In this document: positions 34,801 through 43,310 of the stretch, in pieces
How the letters are laid out: every line of letters begins with the position of its first letter
Position numbering within the stretch: position 1 is the stretch's first letter
Source: Microbulbifer sp. A4B17
Lineage (GTDB): Bacteria; Pseudomonadota; Gammaproteobacteria; Pseudomonadales; Cellvibrionaceae
DNA: 64,000 bases
Direction: 5' to 3'
Assembly: GCF_003076275.1 (NCBI RefSeq)
Contig: NZ_CP029064.1
Span: 1,622,501 to 1,686,500, forward strand
The notes under the pieces: generated by a model
What the model was told of the DNA's origin: nothing
Database searches by the model: none
What the model saw: the letters and a program-made list of their open reading frames with translations, nothing else
Position numbers and translations under genes: made by a program

Positions 34801-36269
34801 TGGCCACCGCGACTCTGGTGGATGCCAGCAGTACCACGCTCGAGGCACTTAGCTATGCCTATGATACGGTCAACAACATTGAGGGCTATACCGATAATGA
34901 CGGTACTCAGGTATTTACCTATGACGGTCTGGACAGGCTTACTGGTGCTGACTACCCGGATGCCACAGGCTTAACAGACGAACAATTCGATTACGACGGC
35001 GTAGGCAATCGTGAGGACCCGAGCGACAGTACCGCCTACGAATATAACGCTAACAATCAGCTGATCAGCCAAAATAATGAGGCATTGATTCGCAGCTATG
35101 ATGATGACGGTAATTTAACGTCCATTACCGGAACAGAAAATAAAACCTTTACTTATGACCGAGAAAATCGCCTCGCCAGCTACACGGATGGCAGTACTTC
35201 GGCCGGTTACGGCTATGGTACAAGTGGTCGGCGCTTGTACAAAACTGTTGATGGCACCACCACCTGGTTTTTATGGGGTGGTACTCAAGTAATTGCGGAA
35301 TTTATCGAAGCGGACGGCTCAGCTAGCCTAAGCAAGCGATATGATTACCTGCCAGGTGCATATGCACCGCTGCAAGTAACTGATAGCAACGGCACTTATG
35401 AAGTATTTAGTGACCACCTAGATACGCCCCGGGTGCTGGTTGATGCAACGGGTCAAGTGGCCTGGCGCAGTGTGCGCACCGCTTTTGGTGAAACCACCGT
35501 AAATGAAGATGTGGATGGTGATGGTACGACGGTGGTCTTTAATGTGCGCTTCCCGGGGCAATATTATGACTCCGAGAGTGGGCTGCATTATAATTATTTC
35601 CGTGATTATGACCCGAGCACAGGTCGGTATATTCAGTCTGATCCTATTGGGTTAAGTGGCGGATTAAACACCTACGGATACGCACTCCAAAATCCTCTAT
35701 TCTATGTAGATTCACTTGGCTTAGCAGCATGCACCTGGGGCGATACGACGTTTACATGTTCCTGTAAAACACGTACTCGTACAGCGCAGGAAAATTGTAG
35801 GGCTGCTGGTGGTATTCCATTATTTCCAGACCTTTTAAAAGAAGAAGAAACAGAGGGTGATAGCTGCCCTCCGGTTGATGGAAGTGATAGTCTCCAGTCA
35901 TCTCCTGGTTCCCCTGATAATGATCCAGATGATGAGGGAGATGAGGGAGATGAGGGAGATGAGGGAGATGAGGGAGATGAGGGAGATGACAAGAACAAAA
36001 CTGAAGTAACACAATCCCCAAAGCAAGCTCCAAAGCAAGGAGAGCCAGACTCCATCCATGAGCAATTAGATTCGGACGGAAATGTTCGCTCCAGAACATT
36101 TTATGATTCAAATGGAAGATCATTTAATCGTCAAGATTACGATCATAGTCATGGAGGCATGCAACCTCATCAGCATTCCAGGGATTTTGATGCTAGTGGA
36201 CGGCCGACTACAAAAGAGGTCGTTGGGCCTGTCCCTGAAGGCTATGATAGTTCGGCTACACCTCAGTAA
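31842..36269 (+). CDS. Sec-exported RHS/YD-repeat protein with variable C-terminal tip
   Basis: 1,475 residues. An unusually long N-terminus ends in a hydrophobic export segment (LASAMLALTLAIAASPGQA), then a Gly-rich linker and a DUF6531-like entry domain (VVLNSGQERHKETDMVVKG). About 25-30 YD repeats follow (YTYDALGNRTQV, YSYDAAGNLLTV and the like). The conserved core end RYIQSDPIGLSGGLNTYGYA...YVDSLGL closes at about residue 1291. The last ~183 residues are unrelated: Cys-bearing stretch, a linker with six EGD repeats, then a His-rich end (DYDHSHGGMQPHQHSRDFD). This is the layout of a polymorphic toxin: shell plus exchangeable tip. There is no PAAR or VgrG part, so export should be via Sec rather than type VI. 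The tip's activity is not assigned. Confidence 0.87.
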   Translation: MSSFANKILKTPLKALAGFSKTLEDARRVCASANSIRPPLASAMLALTLAIAASPGQAHTFGGGTGSNSGDGTGGGSGAGGGCPKEAVEGGTVVLNSGQERHKETDMVVKGSYPIQIIRKYNNQSDYDSALGYGWAFDHDYRLYEYPDDKVIIRYCAGHRAEFVYSGGAYVSDVAGLRGTLSEDSDGTYTFAHNNGRKDYYDAEGRLTARENKNGQRLEFSYSSERFPIVGTSLYSVDPSKPMTVAYSYQLQKIEERLADGSLSGNYVSFSYDSDTGRVTQAVDHIGRTVVYSHDTLDDSEGNALTSGNLIKVTGLEGLVSTYKYEDSNDSHNLTYFQVGENATPYEETYDSEDRVIKEVYGNLIFEFDYVTEGYETEVTTTITDADGNNPYTTTERYVFNEDGRTVEYEDQAGYLTVKTRDANNNVTREERYGLADDNGDRNLARAIDYTYNTDNRRLSKAVNLASGEIITTSWTYEGGWVASKEVVSSTDTATVFRTEYTFNYDSDGNPETLASTKKLKADGSYQTTSYSYNARNQFTTTTYADGSQYVLEYESDSLYPTRVYWKDQNGNSLTTGEQTFTYDQAGNRLTATDAMGNITTYTYDDKNRPVQVTNALSEETHYTYEDNNLVKVESGRSTDSVSQEVIAGQIILLNYDGKNRIASIGRQDSVGAEATYQSYTYDSLGRRLSVSDALGNRSSYGYDLRGNLTSFSDVDDNTTTYTYDALGNRTQVTDVKNRITLYSYDEIHRLVQIENQALSPSLVTSYSYDAAGNLLTVTDPENNTTTYTYDRLRRKTAEQRPGGAVITYSYDDRNRLASKTGARGQVLQYTYEDWGGLATIGHFVSATDYIGNNAERTQSFAYNNNGRLTQAIDTAIQNTAFYTQSYDALNRLKQTISHYIPGGDRTLAYSYNSRGNLSGISLDNTAESGGTLVSHSFTYDDYSRLNSATLAANTHTLSYDSADRWTGITYASGVSRTNTYNDDNTLATATLVDASSTTLEALSYAYDTVNNIEGYTDNDGTQVFTYDGLDRLTGADYPDATGLTDEQFDYDGVGNREDPSDSTAYEYNANNQLISQNNEALIRSYDDDGNLTSITGTENKTFTYDRENRLASYTDGSTSAGYGYGTSGRRLYKTVDGTTTWFLWGGTQVIAEFIEADGSASLSKRYDYLPGAYAPLQVTDSNGTYEVFSDHLDTPRVLVDATGQVAWRSVRTAFGETTVNEDVDGDGTTVVFNVRFPGQYYDSESGLHYNYFRDYDPSTGRYIQSDPIGLSGGLNTYGYALQNPLFYVDSLGLAACTWGDTTFTCSCKTRTRTAQENCRAAGGIPLFPDLLKEEETEGDSCPPVDGSDSLQSSPGSPDNDPDDEGDEGDEGDEGDEGDEGDDKNKTEVTQSPKQAPKQGEPDSIHEQLDSDGNVRSRTFYDSNGRSFNRQDYDHSHGGMQPHQHSRDFDASGRPTTKEVVGPVPEGYDSSATPQ
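35934..35987 (+). repeat. 9-bp tandem repeat, six perfect units
   Basis: GAGGGAGAT repeated six times without change, encoding (EGD)6 in the linker between RHS core and C-terminal tip. It can change length by slippage while keeping the reading frame. Confidence 0.92.
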
Positions 36270-36283
36270 AAGGATAAGAAATC

Positions 36284-36826
36284 ATGAGTTATTTTTCATT
36301 TGGAGAAATTTTCTTTGACTCGCCGGAACATGATGTTATTTCTGTCTCCTTTGAGTTGGTTCAGTTAGCATTGAGTTCAAATTTATATGTTTTACTCGGA
36401 TGCAATATACCTCAGAAAGTAGTATTTGAAATGTTAGGTAAAGATAGGCAGCTGTTTAATGACTCAATGCCATTTTTGCTAACAGCGACACCATTGTCGG
36501 ATGTGTCGGATGAATTGATTTCACCCTATGCCCTTGTTGAGGATGATGATAGTTGTCAGTCTTCTTCCCTATTCTCTGGAATTAATAAAATTCGGAATTT
36601 TTTGGAAGGGGTGATAAAAGTTGCCGAAGTTGAAGCTGTAGATATTTATTTTAGTGAGGGCTATGGTGAAGAATTTAATGTGCAATCGGGTAAGCCAGAT
36701 GAGGTGTATCAATATTTGTCAGGTGAGTGCGAAAAAAATGGAGATATGCCGCAAGTGAAGTTTACCCTCAAAGGGTTGTACAATCCAAACAAAAAGGACA
36801 GCCATGGATTGAAGGGTAAAAGCTAG
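36284..36826 (+). CDS. probable immunity protein for the RHS tip
   Basis: 180 residues, acidic, no signal peptide or membrane helix. AAAGGAT precedes ATG 36284, and only 14 bases separate it from the RHS stop. The sequence matches no family I know. Position (directly after an RHS tip), size, acidity and AT-richness like the tip-coding DNA are those of immunity genes in polymorphic toxin loci. The function is thus inferred from context only. If the RHS tip is not toxic, it could be a different accessory protein. Confidence 0.6.
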   Translation: MSYFSFGEIFFDSPEHDVISVSFELVQLALSSNLYVLLGCNIPQKVVFEMLGKDRQLFNDSMPFLLTATPLSDVSDELISPYALVEDDDSCQSSSLFSGINKIRNFLEGVIKVAEVEAVDIYFSEGYGEEFNVQSGKPDEVYQYLSGECEKNGDMPQVKFTLKGLYNPNKKDSHGLKGKS

Positions 36827-36985
36827 GTGAGAACTTCTGTGCCATAGAACAGGTAGATGGAGTGCCTACAGCAAAGTGGGTGGCGAATTGGCGCTAATAA
36901 CGTTTTTAGACCGTAGGTAAAAAGATGCGGGGGCAGGTAGGGATACCAGTACTCTGGGGATAACTAGGGTTTGAAATTATCTTGT

Positions 36986-37741
36986 TCAGCTGGGCGCGGG
37001 GCTAAGAAATTGTTGGCAGTCTCGCAACCCATGTATCCAGTGTTTATCGAGCTGAACACAGGCTTTTCGTACAGCCTCTGCTGATCCCGCCAATCTTTTA
37101 AATCGGCTTTCAAAGTTCCGGTTGAGGTAGAGCCAGTGTTTTACTGAGATACCCAGTCGATCCAGGATCGGGGGTGTATTTTGAGAGATGGCGCCCCGCT
37201 TCCTCGGGTCTAAATGCCGACCACTCTAGTCCACTGGTGCCAAATAGTGATTCAGCTGAAGAGGCAGGCCCTTAGGCATATTCAGACGTTCTCCCCCCAC
37301 CAATGGCAATAGGTTTTTGGGTTACTCGCCAGAGATTGCGGTTTGAATACGTTGTTGGATCGAAGTGAAATTGGACTCTTCCAGAGTTTTGGCCATTTTG
37401 GCTCGGATGGGATTGAGGTCCACATAAACCATACAGGCTGCCAGAGCCCGTTCATCCAGTAATGCCTGAGATTTGAAGTGCCCTTCCCAAAAGCGACCTG
37501 TATACTGGTCCTCAGCATTAGCTTGCCGAGCGATAGACTCATTTAGACCACGCATAAACCAGCTGATATCCATCAATCGCGACCGCCATAAGGCAATCAG
37601 TGTGTTTAGCTTTTCATTTTCGGCAAAATTGAAGGTATGGTCTTGTAAAAAATGTAAAGCCAGAGTAGGAACCCTGAAAATCTTCTGCCAGCAGGTGATC
37701 ACCTCGATATCAGCCCAAGCGCCTGCCGTTCCTTGCAGCTT
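36986..37741 (-). pseudogene. decayed REP-associated (Y1/IS200-like) transposase
   Basis: The best-preserved part (37322-37702) reads RLMDISWFMRGLNESIARQAN, then YTGRFWEGHFKSQALLDE and CMVYVDLNPIRAKMA, the hallmark end of the REP-associated tyrosine transposase catalytic domain. Further left the typical C-terminal tail is recognisable in broken frames (MPKGLPLQLNHYLAPVD-stop, PPILDRLGISVKHWLYLNRNF). The first ~100 residues with the HUH motif are missing. No terminal repeats were found, so it is a relic. Confidence 0.72.
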
Positions 37742-37769
37742 TGCTTAGGTAGTGTAAAACCAGCCGCCT

Positions 37770-37958
37770 TTAGCGCTTTTTATTTTCCAGCCCCTGTTCC
37801 TTTTTGATGCGCAGATAAACTTCCTCACGGTGAACGGATAAGGATTTCGGAGCGTGCACTCCTACCTTTACCTGATTACCGTTAATTTCGAGTACTGTGA
37901 TTGAGACCTTTGATCCAATCCTGAGGTTTTCGCCAATGCGGCGATTTAAAATTAACAT
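37770..37958 (-). CDS. csrA: carbon storage regulator CsrA
   Basis: 62 residues. Starts [15 protein letters not shown] and contains [20 protein letters not shown] and the RNA-binding [12 protein letters not shown], all standard CsrA/RsmA features. It binds GGA motifs in mRNA leaders and controls their translation. It is not next to alaS or recA, so it may be a secondary copy. The last residues (EQGLENKKR) are variable in the family. A weak GGAAA lies upstream of the ATG. Confidence 0.9.
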   Translation of the reverse strand: MLILNRRIGENLRIGSKVSITVLEINGNQVKVGVHAPKSLSVHREEVYLRIKKEQGLENKKR

Positions 37959-38993
37959 ATTTGTTTCCAGCTGAATTCAAACGATGGGCAGGCCTTCCGT
38001 AGAGGCAAAGCTTAAAAAGTAATAGGTGAAGACAGTGAGAGGTGGGGCGCGAGAACGATAAGCATAGAAGAAGAAAAGGCGGGCGCAACGCTTCCAGAGC
38101 TTGAGGACGCACTCCAAGCTGCTGAATGTACTCCACTTTATTGAAGACAAGAGGGGTTCTAGCGTACTATGCATGTAGCCACTTTGATACTGTCATTATC
38201 AATTTGGTTAGCTGGCCCCTGGTGTTGGTAGCACCTTGGGTCAGCGCCTTTTACTTGTTCTTACACTGCGCTAGCGTTCTCCTTTAAGTAGGTGAGTCTT
38301 TTTCAGAATTCTTAGGTCTCTGTCTCTCTTGGACCTTTCTTGTGCTTCTTAGTCACTGGTCTGTAGAGGTTTGATCAAATAGGCCTTAAATACCGAAAAA
38401 TATCTACCAATTCTACGCAGCTTTGACACTAAAACAAACTTAATAAAATCCAATAAGATCATTTTTGTGCCTATATTTTTGAAACTTCTCTCTTTGGATA
38501 TTTCAATCGTCGATAAAAATCTTCAGATCAAGTGGTCTTCTTTTAAATCGCAGAGCTTGAGGTTCATGCGCCTATTTATCCGAATTGAACCATTCTGAGC
38601 TAAAAGAAGAGCTTCGTAGGTTTGGATATCTTAAGGTGATGGTGATTGTTTGTGCGGATATAGGCTGCGATATTCAGGGGAAAGGTGTCTGTTCAATTCT
38701 GCCCCAATCTGTTGGCACTGATACTTATAGCCTGTGCAGATTGTATATTTCTATCACCAAGAAATACCCTTAGCATGCAGCAAGGGCACAATGGTCGCGA
38801 AATATATTTCCCACCTTTGAAATAATCCAAATTTTGGAAATTAATTTTTAATCGATGAACCTCTTAACTGGAGTAATTGCGAATATGCAGATATAGGTTG
38901 ATAACACAAGGTAGTCGATGGGTAGAGTAAGGTGGGGAGTAGTAAAACAAGTGTCAGGAGAAGCGGCTGCGGGTCATCCGCAGCCATTGAGAC
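37959..38993. other. intergenic region of about 1 kb
   Basis: T-rich spacer between csrA and tdh, both leftward. Small frames (for example 38585-38773 plus strand, 62 codons) show no ribosome site or known motif. No tRNA, small-RNA or operator could be assigned. A small RNA with GGA loops for CsrA would be plausible here but was not seen. Confidence 0.4.
38965..38985 (-). terminator. hairpin terminator of tdh
   Basis: Eight-base perfect GC-rich stem GGCTGCGG / CCGCAGCC with a five-base loop, ending nine bases beyond the tdh stop in the direction of transcription. Confidence 0.55.
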
Positions 38994-40019
38994 TTATTTC
39001 CAGTTAAGAATTACCTTACCGGATTCACCAGACCCCATGGTATCGAAGCCTTTTTGGAAGTCATCGATAGAAAACTGGTGAGTGATAATGGGGGTTAAAT
39101 CCAGACCTGATTGAATCAGGCTGGCCATTTTGTACCAGGTCTCAAACATCTCACGGCCGTAAATGCCTTTGATCATCAGGCCTTTAAAAATAACCTGCCC
39201 CCAGTCGATTGCCATTTCACCTGCGGGGATACCGAGCATGGCAATTTTGCCCCCGTGGTTCATCGCGGCGATCATATCGCGGAAGGCGACGGGTACGCCG
39301 GACATCTCCAGGCCAACATCAAAGCCTTCGCTCATTCCCAGCTCGTTCATCACATCGCTGAGGTTTTCCTTAGCAACGTTTACGGCACGGGTAGCGCCCA
39401 TCTTGCGTGCCAGGTCCAGGCGGTATTCATTGATATCGGTGATAACTACATGGCGTGCGCCAACATGTTTGGCGACTGCTGCGGCCATAATACCGATAGG
39501 GCCGGCGCCGGTAATCAGTACATCTTCGCCCACCAGGTCAAAAGACAGGGCCGTGTGTACCGCATTGCCGAGGGGATCGAAAATAGAGGCGAGATCGTCA
39601 GAAATGTTATCCGGGATCTTGAAGGCATTGAGCGCGGGGATCACCAGATACTCTGCAAAAGCTCCGGGGCGGTCTACACCGACACCGTAAGTGTTGCGGC
39701 ACAGGTGGCGGCGGCCGGCGCGACAGTTGCGGCAGTGGCCGCAGGTAATATGGCCTTCACCGGAAACACGGTCGCCCACCTGGAAACCTGCAACTTCCTG
39801 CCCCATACCGACGACTTCACCCACATATTCGTGGCCAACGACCATAGGGACAGGAATAGTCTTTTGAGACCATTCATCCCAGTTGTAGATGTGCATGTCG
39901 GTACCGCAAATCGCGGTTTTGTGAATCTTGATCAGCAGGTCGTTGTGGCCCGGTGTGGGGATTTCCACATCGGTGAGCCAGATTCCCACTTCAGATTTCA
40001 GCTTGGATAGTGCTTTCAT
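38994..40019 (-). CDS. tdh: L-threonine 3-dehydrogenase
   Basis: 341 residues, the usual length. Zinc-dependent medium-chain dehydrogenase: catalytic zinc region [15 protein letters not shown] and GHEYVGEV, structural-zinc cysteines in [20 protein letters not shown]-binding [15 protein letters not shown]. It oxidises L-threonine to 2-amino-3-ketobutyrate with NAD+. The product is handed to Kbl, encoded 85 bases upstream on the same strand. Together they turn threonine into glycine and acetyl-CoA. Confidence 0.96.
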   Translation of the reverse strand: MKALSKLKSEVGIWLTDVEIPTPGHNDLLIKIHKTAICGTDMHIYNWDEWSQKTIPVPMVVGHEYVGEVVGMGQEVAGFQVGDRVSGEGHITCGHCRNCRAGRRHLCRNTYGVGVDRPGAFAEYLVIPALNAFKIPDNISDDLASIFDPLGNAVHTALSFDLVGEDVLITGAGPIGIMAAAVAKHVGARHVVITDINEYRLDLARKMGATRAVNVAKENLSDVMNELGMSEGFDVGLEMSGVPVAFRDMIAAMNHGGKIAMLGIPAGEMAIDWGQVIFKGLMIKGIYGREMFETWYKMASLIQSGLDLTPIITHQFSIDDFQKGFDTMGSGESGKVILNWK

Positions 40020-40104
40020 TGTTTTTAAAACTACAAATGGCAGGGTGCGGTGCCGCTCCGGTGAATTCCTTGTGAGAATTACCGTATCAGCACCGCTGTT
40101 TGGT

Positions 40105-41304
40105 TTAGATAATATTTAGTTCGCGGCCAACTTCAATGAAGGCATCGATACACTGGTCGAGCTGTTCGCGGGTGTGGGCGGCGGACATCTGGGTGCGGAT
40201 GCGGGCCTGGCCCTTGGGCACTACCGGATAGAAGAAGCCCACTACGTAGATGCCGCGCTCCAGCATCTTGTCAGCCATTTTCTGCGCCAGGGCAGCATCG
40301 CCAATCATCACCGGGATGATCGGGTGGTCGGCACCGGCCAGGGTAAAGCCGGCTTCGGACATGCGCTTGCGGAAGTAAGCGGAGTTGTCGCGCAGCTGTT
40401 CACGCAGCTCGCCGCCTTCAGTCAGCATATCCAACACTTTCAGGGAGGCGGTGACGATCGCTGGGGCTACGGAGTTGGAGAACAGATAGGGGCGTGAGCG
40501 CTGGCGCAGCATATCGATAATTTCCTTGCGGCCAGAAGTAAAGCCGCCGGAAGCGCCGCCCAAGGCCTTGCCCAGGGTGCCGGTAATAATATCGACGCGG
40601 TCAATCACATCGCAGTATTCATGGGTGCCGCGACCGTGGTCTCCGAGGAAGCCCACTGCGTGGGAGTCGTCCACCATTACCAGGGCATTGTACTGGTCGG
40701 CCAAGTCGCACACGGCTTTGAGGTTGGCGATAACTCCGTCCATAGAGAAAACACCATCGGTGGCGATCAGCTTGGTCTTGGCGCCAGCGGCGTCTGCGGC
40801 CTGTAGCTGCTTCTCCAGTTCCGCCATATCGTTGTTGGCGTAGCGGTAGCGCTTGGCTTTACACAGGCGAACGCCGTCGATGATGGAGGCGTGGTTGAGG
40901 GAGTCGGAGATGATGGCATCTTCCGGGCCCAGCAGAGTTTCAAACAGGCCGCCATTGGCGTCGAAGCAGGAGGTGTAAAGGATGGTGTCTTCGGTTTGCA
41001 GGAACTCAGAAAGGCGTGATTCCAGTGCTTTGTGAATATCCTGGGTGCCGCAGATAAAACGCACCGATGCCATGCCGAAGCCGTACTGTTCGAGCCCCTC
41101 TTTGGCCGCTTCAATCAGGTCCGGGTGGTTAGCCAGGCCCAGGTAGTTGTTCGCACAAAAATTCAGTACCTGGGTGTCGTTGTTCACCTGAATCTCAGCG
41201 GCCTGCTGGGAGGTAATAATCCGCTCGCGTTTGTACAGGCCGTCTGCATCGATCTGTTTGAGTTCGCTGCGCAGGTGCTCAAAGAATTGTTCTGGCTTTG
41301 ACAT
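40105..41304 (-). CDS. kbl: glycine C-acetyltransferase (2-amino-3-ketobutyrate CoA ligase)
   Basis: 399 residues of the alpha-oxoamine synthase family. Landmarks: [13 protein letters not shown] near the N-terminus, [20 protein letters not shown], and the PLP lysine in [13 protein letters not shown]. It cleaves 2-amino-3-ketobutyrate with CoA to glycine and acetyl-CoA. It is the first enzyme gene of the kbl-tdh pair, preceded by a small unknown gene in the same direction. Confidence 0.96.
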   Translation of the reverse strand: MSKPEQFFEHLRSELKQIDADGLYKRERIITSQQAAEIQVNNDTQVLNFCANNYLGLANHPDLIEAAKEGLEQYGFGMASVRFICGTQDIHKALESRLSEFLQTEDTILYTSCFDANGGLFETLLGPEDAIISDSLNHASIIDGVRLCKAKRYRYANNDMAELEKQLQAADAAGAKTKLIATDGVFSMDGVIANLKAVCDLADQYNALVMVDDSHAVGFLGDHGRGTHEYCDVIDRVDIITGTLGKALGGASGGFTSGRKEIIDMLRQRSRPYLFSNSVAPAIVTASLKVLDMLTEGGELREQLRDNSAYFRKRMSEAGFTLAGADHPIIPVMIGDAALAQKMADKMLERGIYVVGFFYPVVPKGQARIRTQMSAAHTREQLDQCIDAFIEVGRELNII

Positions 41305-41382
41305 GGTATTGTTTTTAGCTCCTGTCGGGTGCTCTTGGCACAGGGTAACGGGCGCGAGCTCGCGGCGCCTGTTGGTTCTACT

Positions 41383-41598
41383 TTATCCCGCCAGTTCGCA
41401 GGCCTCATGGGCTGAAATAGGGTGCTCACTGGCGCGGCAACTGGTGGCAAATTTTAATGCCTCTTCGGCAGTGTCGAACAGTAGTTGCCACAACAACTGA
41501 CGATCACCTCTTCTCACCGCGCGTACCGCCGTGTGGCTTCTTTGGCTGGCAATTTGAATTTCGATAATGTCTTTACTGGAAAACGGTGATTCGGACAT
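41383..41598 (-). CDS. small protein of unknown function upstream of kbl
   Basis: 71 residues from ATG 41598, chosen because GGAGGG stands just before it (the open frame extends 77 codons further without a site). Sequence MSESPFSSKDIIEIQIASQR, then a basic segment and WQLLFDTAEEALKFATSCRA. It looks like a small soluble alpha/beta domain. No family recognised. It lies 78 bases ahead of kbl, so it probably belongs to the kbl-tdh transcript. Confidence 0.55.
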   Translation of the reverse strand: MSESPFSSKDIIEIQIASQRSHTAVRAVRRGDRQLLWQLLFDTAEEALKFATSCRASEHPISAHEACELAG

Positions 41599-41818
41599 GG
41601 TCCCTCCAATGGTAAAACTATGGAGGACTGACGTGGAAGCGGCGAAATGATGTTCGCTAATCCGGTTGGTTTGCTCTGGTAGAGCCCCATCCTCCCCGCA
41701 GGCCTTGTGTGCCGCAGAGAGAGAACCACCTTGCCCCGGTCGGCAGGTTGGCGTTGGCGTCAGCCACTCTCGTGATGTGCGAGCAAAGATAACGGGGAGG
41801 GGATTAGCAGTCAACAGT

Positions 41819-41840
41819 ACCGCCCCCATTAGAGGGCGGT
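41819..41840 (-). terminator. hairpin terminator of the aldehyde dehydrogenase gene
   Basis: Seven-base perfect stem ACCGCCC / GGGCGGT with an eight-base loop, nine bases after the stop codon of the leftward gene. No strong T-tract. Confidence 0.5.
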
Positions 41841-41848
41841 GCAGAAGT

Positions 41849-43282
41849 TTATGCGGGAAGCTGCACGGATTTCAGTTCGATAAACTCACCGAGACCGGCC
41901 TCACCAAACTCGCGTCCGTTGCCGGAGCGCTTGTAACCGCCGAAGGGGGCGTCGTAGTTAAACTCACCGCCGTTAACAAAGCACAGGCCTGCTTCGATGC
42001 GGCGAACGATAGGCATGGCGCTCTCGGCGTCTTTAGCCCAGACACCGCTGGACAGGCCGTATTCGGTGTCATTGGCAATGGCGATAGCCTCATCCATATC
42101 CTTGTAGGGGATCAGGCAAGTTACCGGTCCAAAGATTTCTTCCCGGGCGATGGTCATATCGTTGTGAACATCGGCAAATACTGTCGGCTTCACGTAGAAA
42201 CCCTTCTCCAGCCCTTTGGGCAGGCCGAGACCGCCGGCCACAAGGCGAGCGCCTTCCACAACGCCTTTCTTGATATAACTGCGTACAATTTCCAGCTGGC
42301 GCGCGGAGGAAAGCGGGCCCATAAAGGCATTGGCGTCGGTGCCCATCGTTACTTCTTCAGCCACTTGCCTGGCGATTTCCACCGCCTCTTTATAGCGTTC
42401 AGCGGGGATCAGCATCCGGGTTAATGCAGTACAGGTCTGGCCGCTGTTAATAAATACATCCTCGCAACCCCAGCGAACCGCTGCTTTAAGGTCTGCATCC
42501 GGGGTGATAACCAGAGGTGATTTGCCGCCCAGCTCCTGGGTAACTCTTTTTACCGTGGGCGCTGCGGCTTTGGCGACTTCGATGCCTGCTCGGGTAGAGC
42601 CAGTAAAGGACACCATATCGATTCCCGGGTGAGATGACAGTGTCGCACCCACCACGGAACCCGCACCGGGAACCAGGTTGAAGACGCCCGCGGGAACACC
42701 GGCCGCGTCAATAATCTCCGCCATGACATAATCCTGTAGCGGAGTGGTCTCCGAGGGCTTGGTGATCATGGTGCAGCCAGCTGCAAGGGCTGGGGCTACC
42801 TTGCCTACAAACTGGTGCAGGGGGTAGTTCCAGGGGGTGATAAAACCGCAAACGCCAATCGGCTCCCGGATCAATACCGAGTGAGCCGCTTTCTCGGTCT
42901 CTTCCATTATCGAAGTGCGACCGGCGTAGTAACGCATGGCGTAGATGGGGCCATCCACGTGCAACCAGCGGGTGATATGGGCTGGGCAGCCGAGGGTTTG
43001 TGAGATCGCCTGTATCAAATCTTCCTTGCGTTCTTCCATACCATCGGCAATAGCGTTCAAGAGGGCAGAGCGTTGATCCGCGCTGGTGTGGCGCCACTTG
43101 CGGAAGGCGCTGCGAGCGGCGGTGATGGCAATATCAACATCTTCCGCAGAGCCTTCTACCACTTGGCAGATCATCTCTTCAGTGGCGGGATTGATCACCG
43201 GGTGGGAACTGGTGCCGAGGGGTTCGCGCCACTCACCATTGATAAACAGTTTGTCGGTATGCAGCTTGTTGAAATCTGTCAT
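41849..43282 (-). CDS. NAD(P)-dependent aldehyde dehydrogenase
   Basis: 477 residues. Catalytic Glu in QELGGKSP and catalytic Cys in NSGQTCTALTRM; cofactor segment GFITPWNYPLHQ and SFTGSTRAG. It is encoded 28 bases after the AruI-like decarboxylase, so the natural substrate is probably the aldehyde that enzyme makes, which in the arginine transaminase pathway is 4-guanidinobutyraldehyde. The family is broad, so other aldehydes are possible. Confidence 0.88.
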   Translation of the reverse strand: MTDFNKLHTDKLFINGEWREPLGTSSHPVINPATEEMICQVVEGSAEDVDIAITAARSAFRKWRHTSADQRSALLNAIADGMEERKEDLIQAISQTLGCPAHITRWLHVDGPIYAMRYYAGRTSIMEETEKAAHSVLIREPIGVCGFITPWNYPLHQFVGKVAPALAAGCTMITKPSETTPLQDYVMAEIIDAAGVPAGVFNLVPGAGSVVGATLSSHPGIDMVSFTGSTRAGIEVAKAAAPTVKRVTQELGGKSPLVITPDADLKAAVRWGCEDVFINSGQTCTALTRMLIPAERYKEAVEIARQVAEEVTMGTDANAFMGPLSSARQLEIVRSYIKKGVVEGARLVAGGLGLPKGLEKGFYVKPTVFADVHNDMTIAREEIFGPVTCLIPYKDMDEAIAIANDTEYGLSSGVWAKDAESAMPIVRRIEAGLCFVNGGEFNYDAPFGGYKRSGNGREFGEAGLGEFIELKSVQLPA

Positions 43283-43310
43283 GTCACGCTTCCGTTTGTT
43301 TCGCGCCAGT

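Noticed and set aside
35702..36123. Leftward frames with long Ser-Pro or His-Leu-Pro repeats
   Set aside because: These are reverse readings of the 9-bp GAGGGAGAT repeat in the RHS gene, not genes.
31842..36269. RHS protein as a type VI secretion effector
   Set aside because: There is no PAAR or VgrG domain, no type VI gene in the window, and the N-terminus has a Sec-type export segment.
39111..40010. A 299-codon open frame on the plus strand opposite tdh
   Set aside because: It is the antisense shadow of a clear tdh gene in codon-biased DNA; its product has no family pattern and there is no ribosome site.
41599..41848. Firm call of a glycine riboswitch
   Set aside because: Only the outer stem and general hairpin layout agree; the conserved internal bases are not all present, so it is kept as a low-confidence finding only.
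41666..42424. A 252-codon open frame on the plus strand opposite the aldehyde dehydrogenase
   Set aside because: Shadow of the real gene, low-complexity His/Gly/Ala product, no signal for translation.
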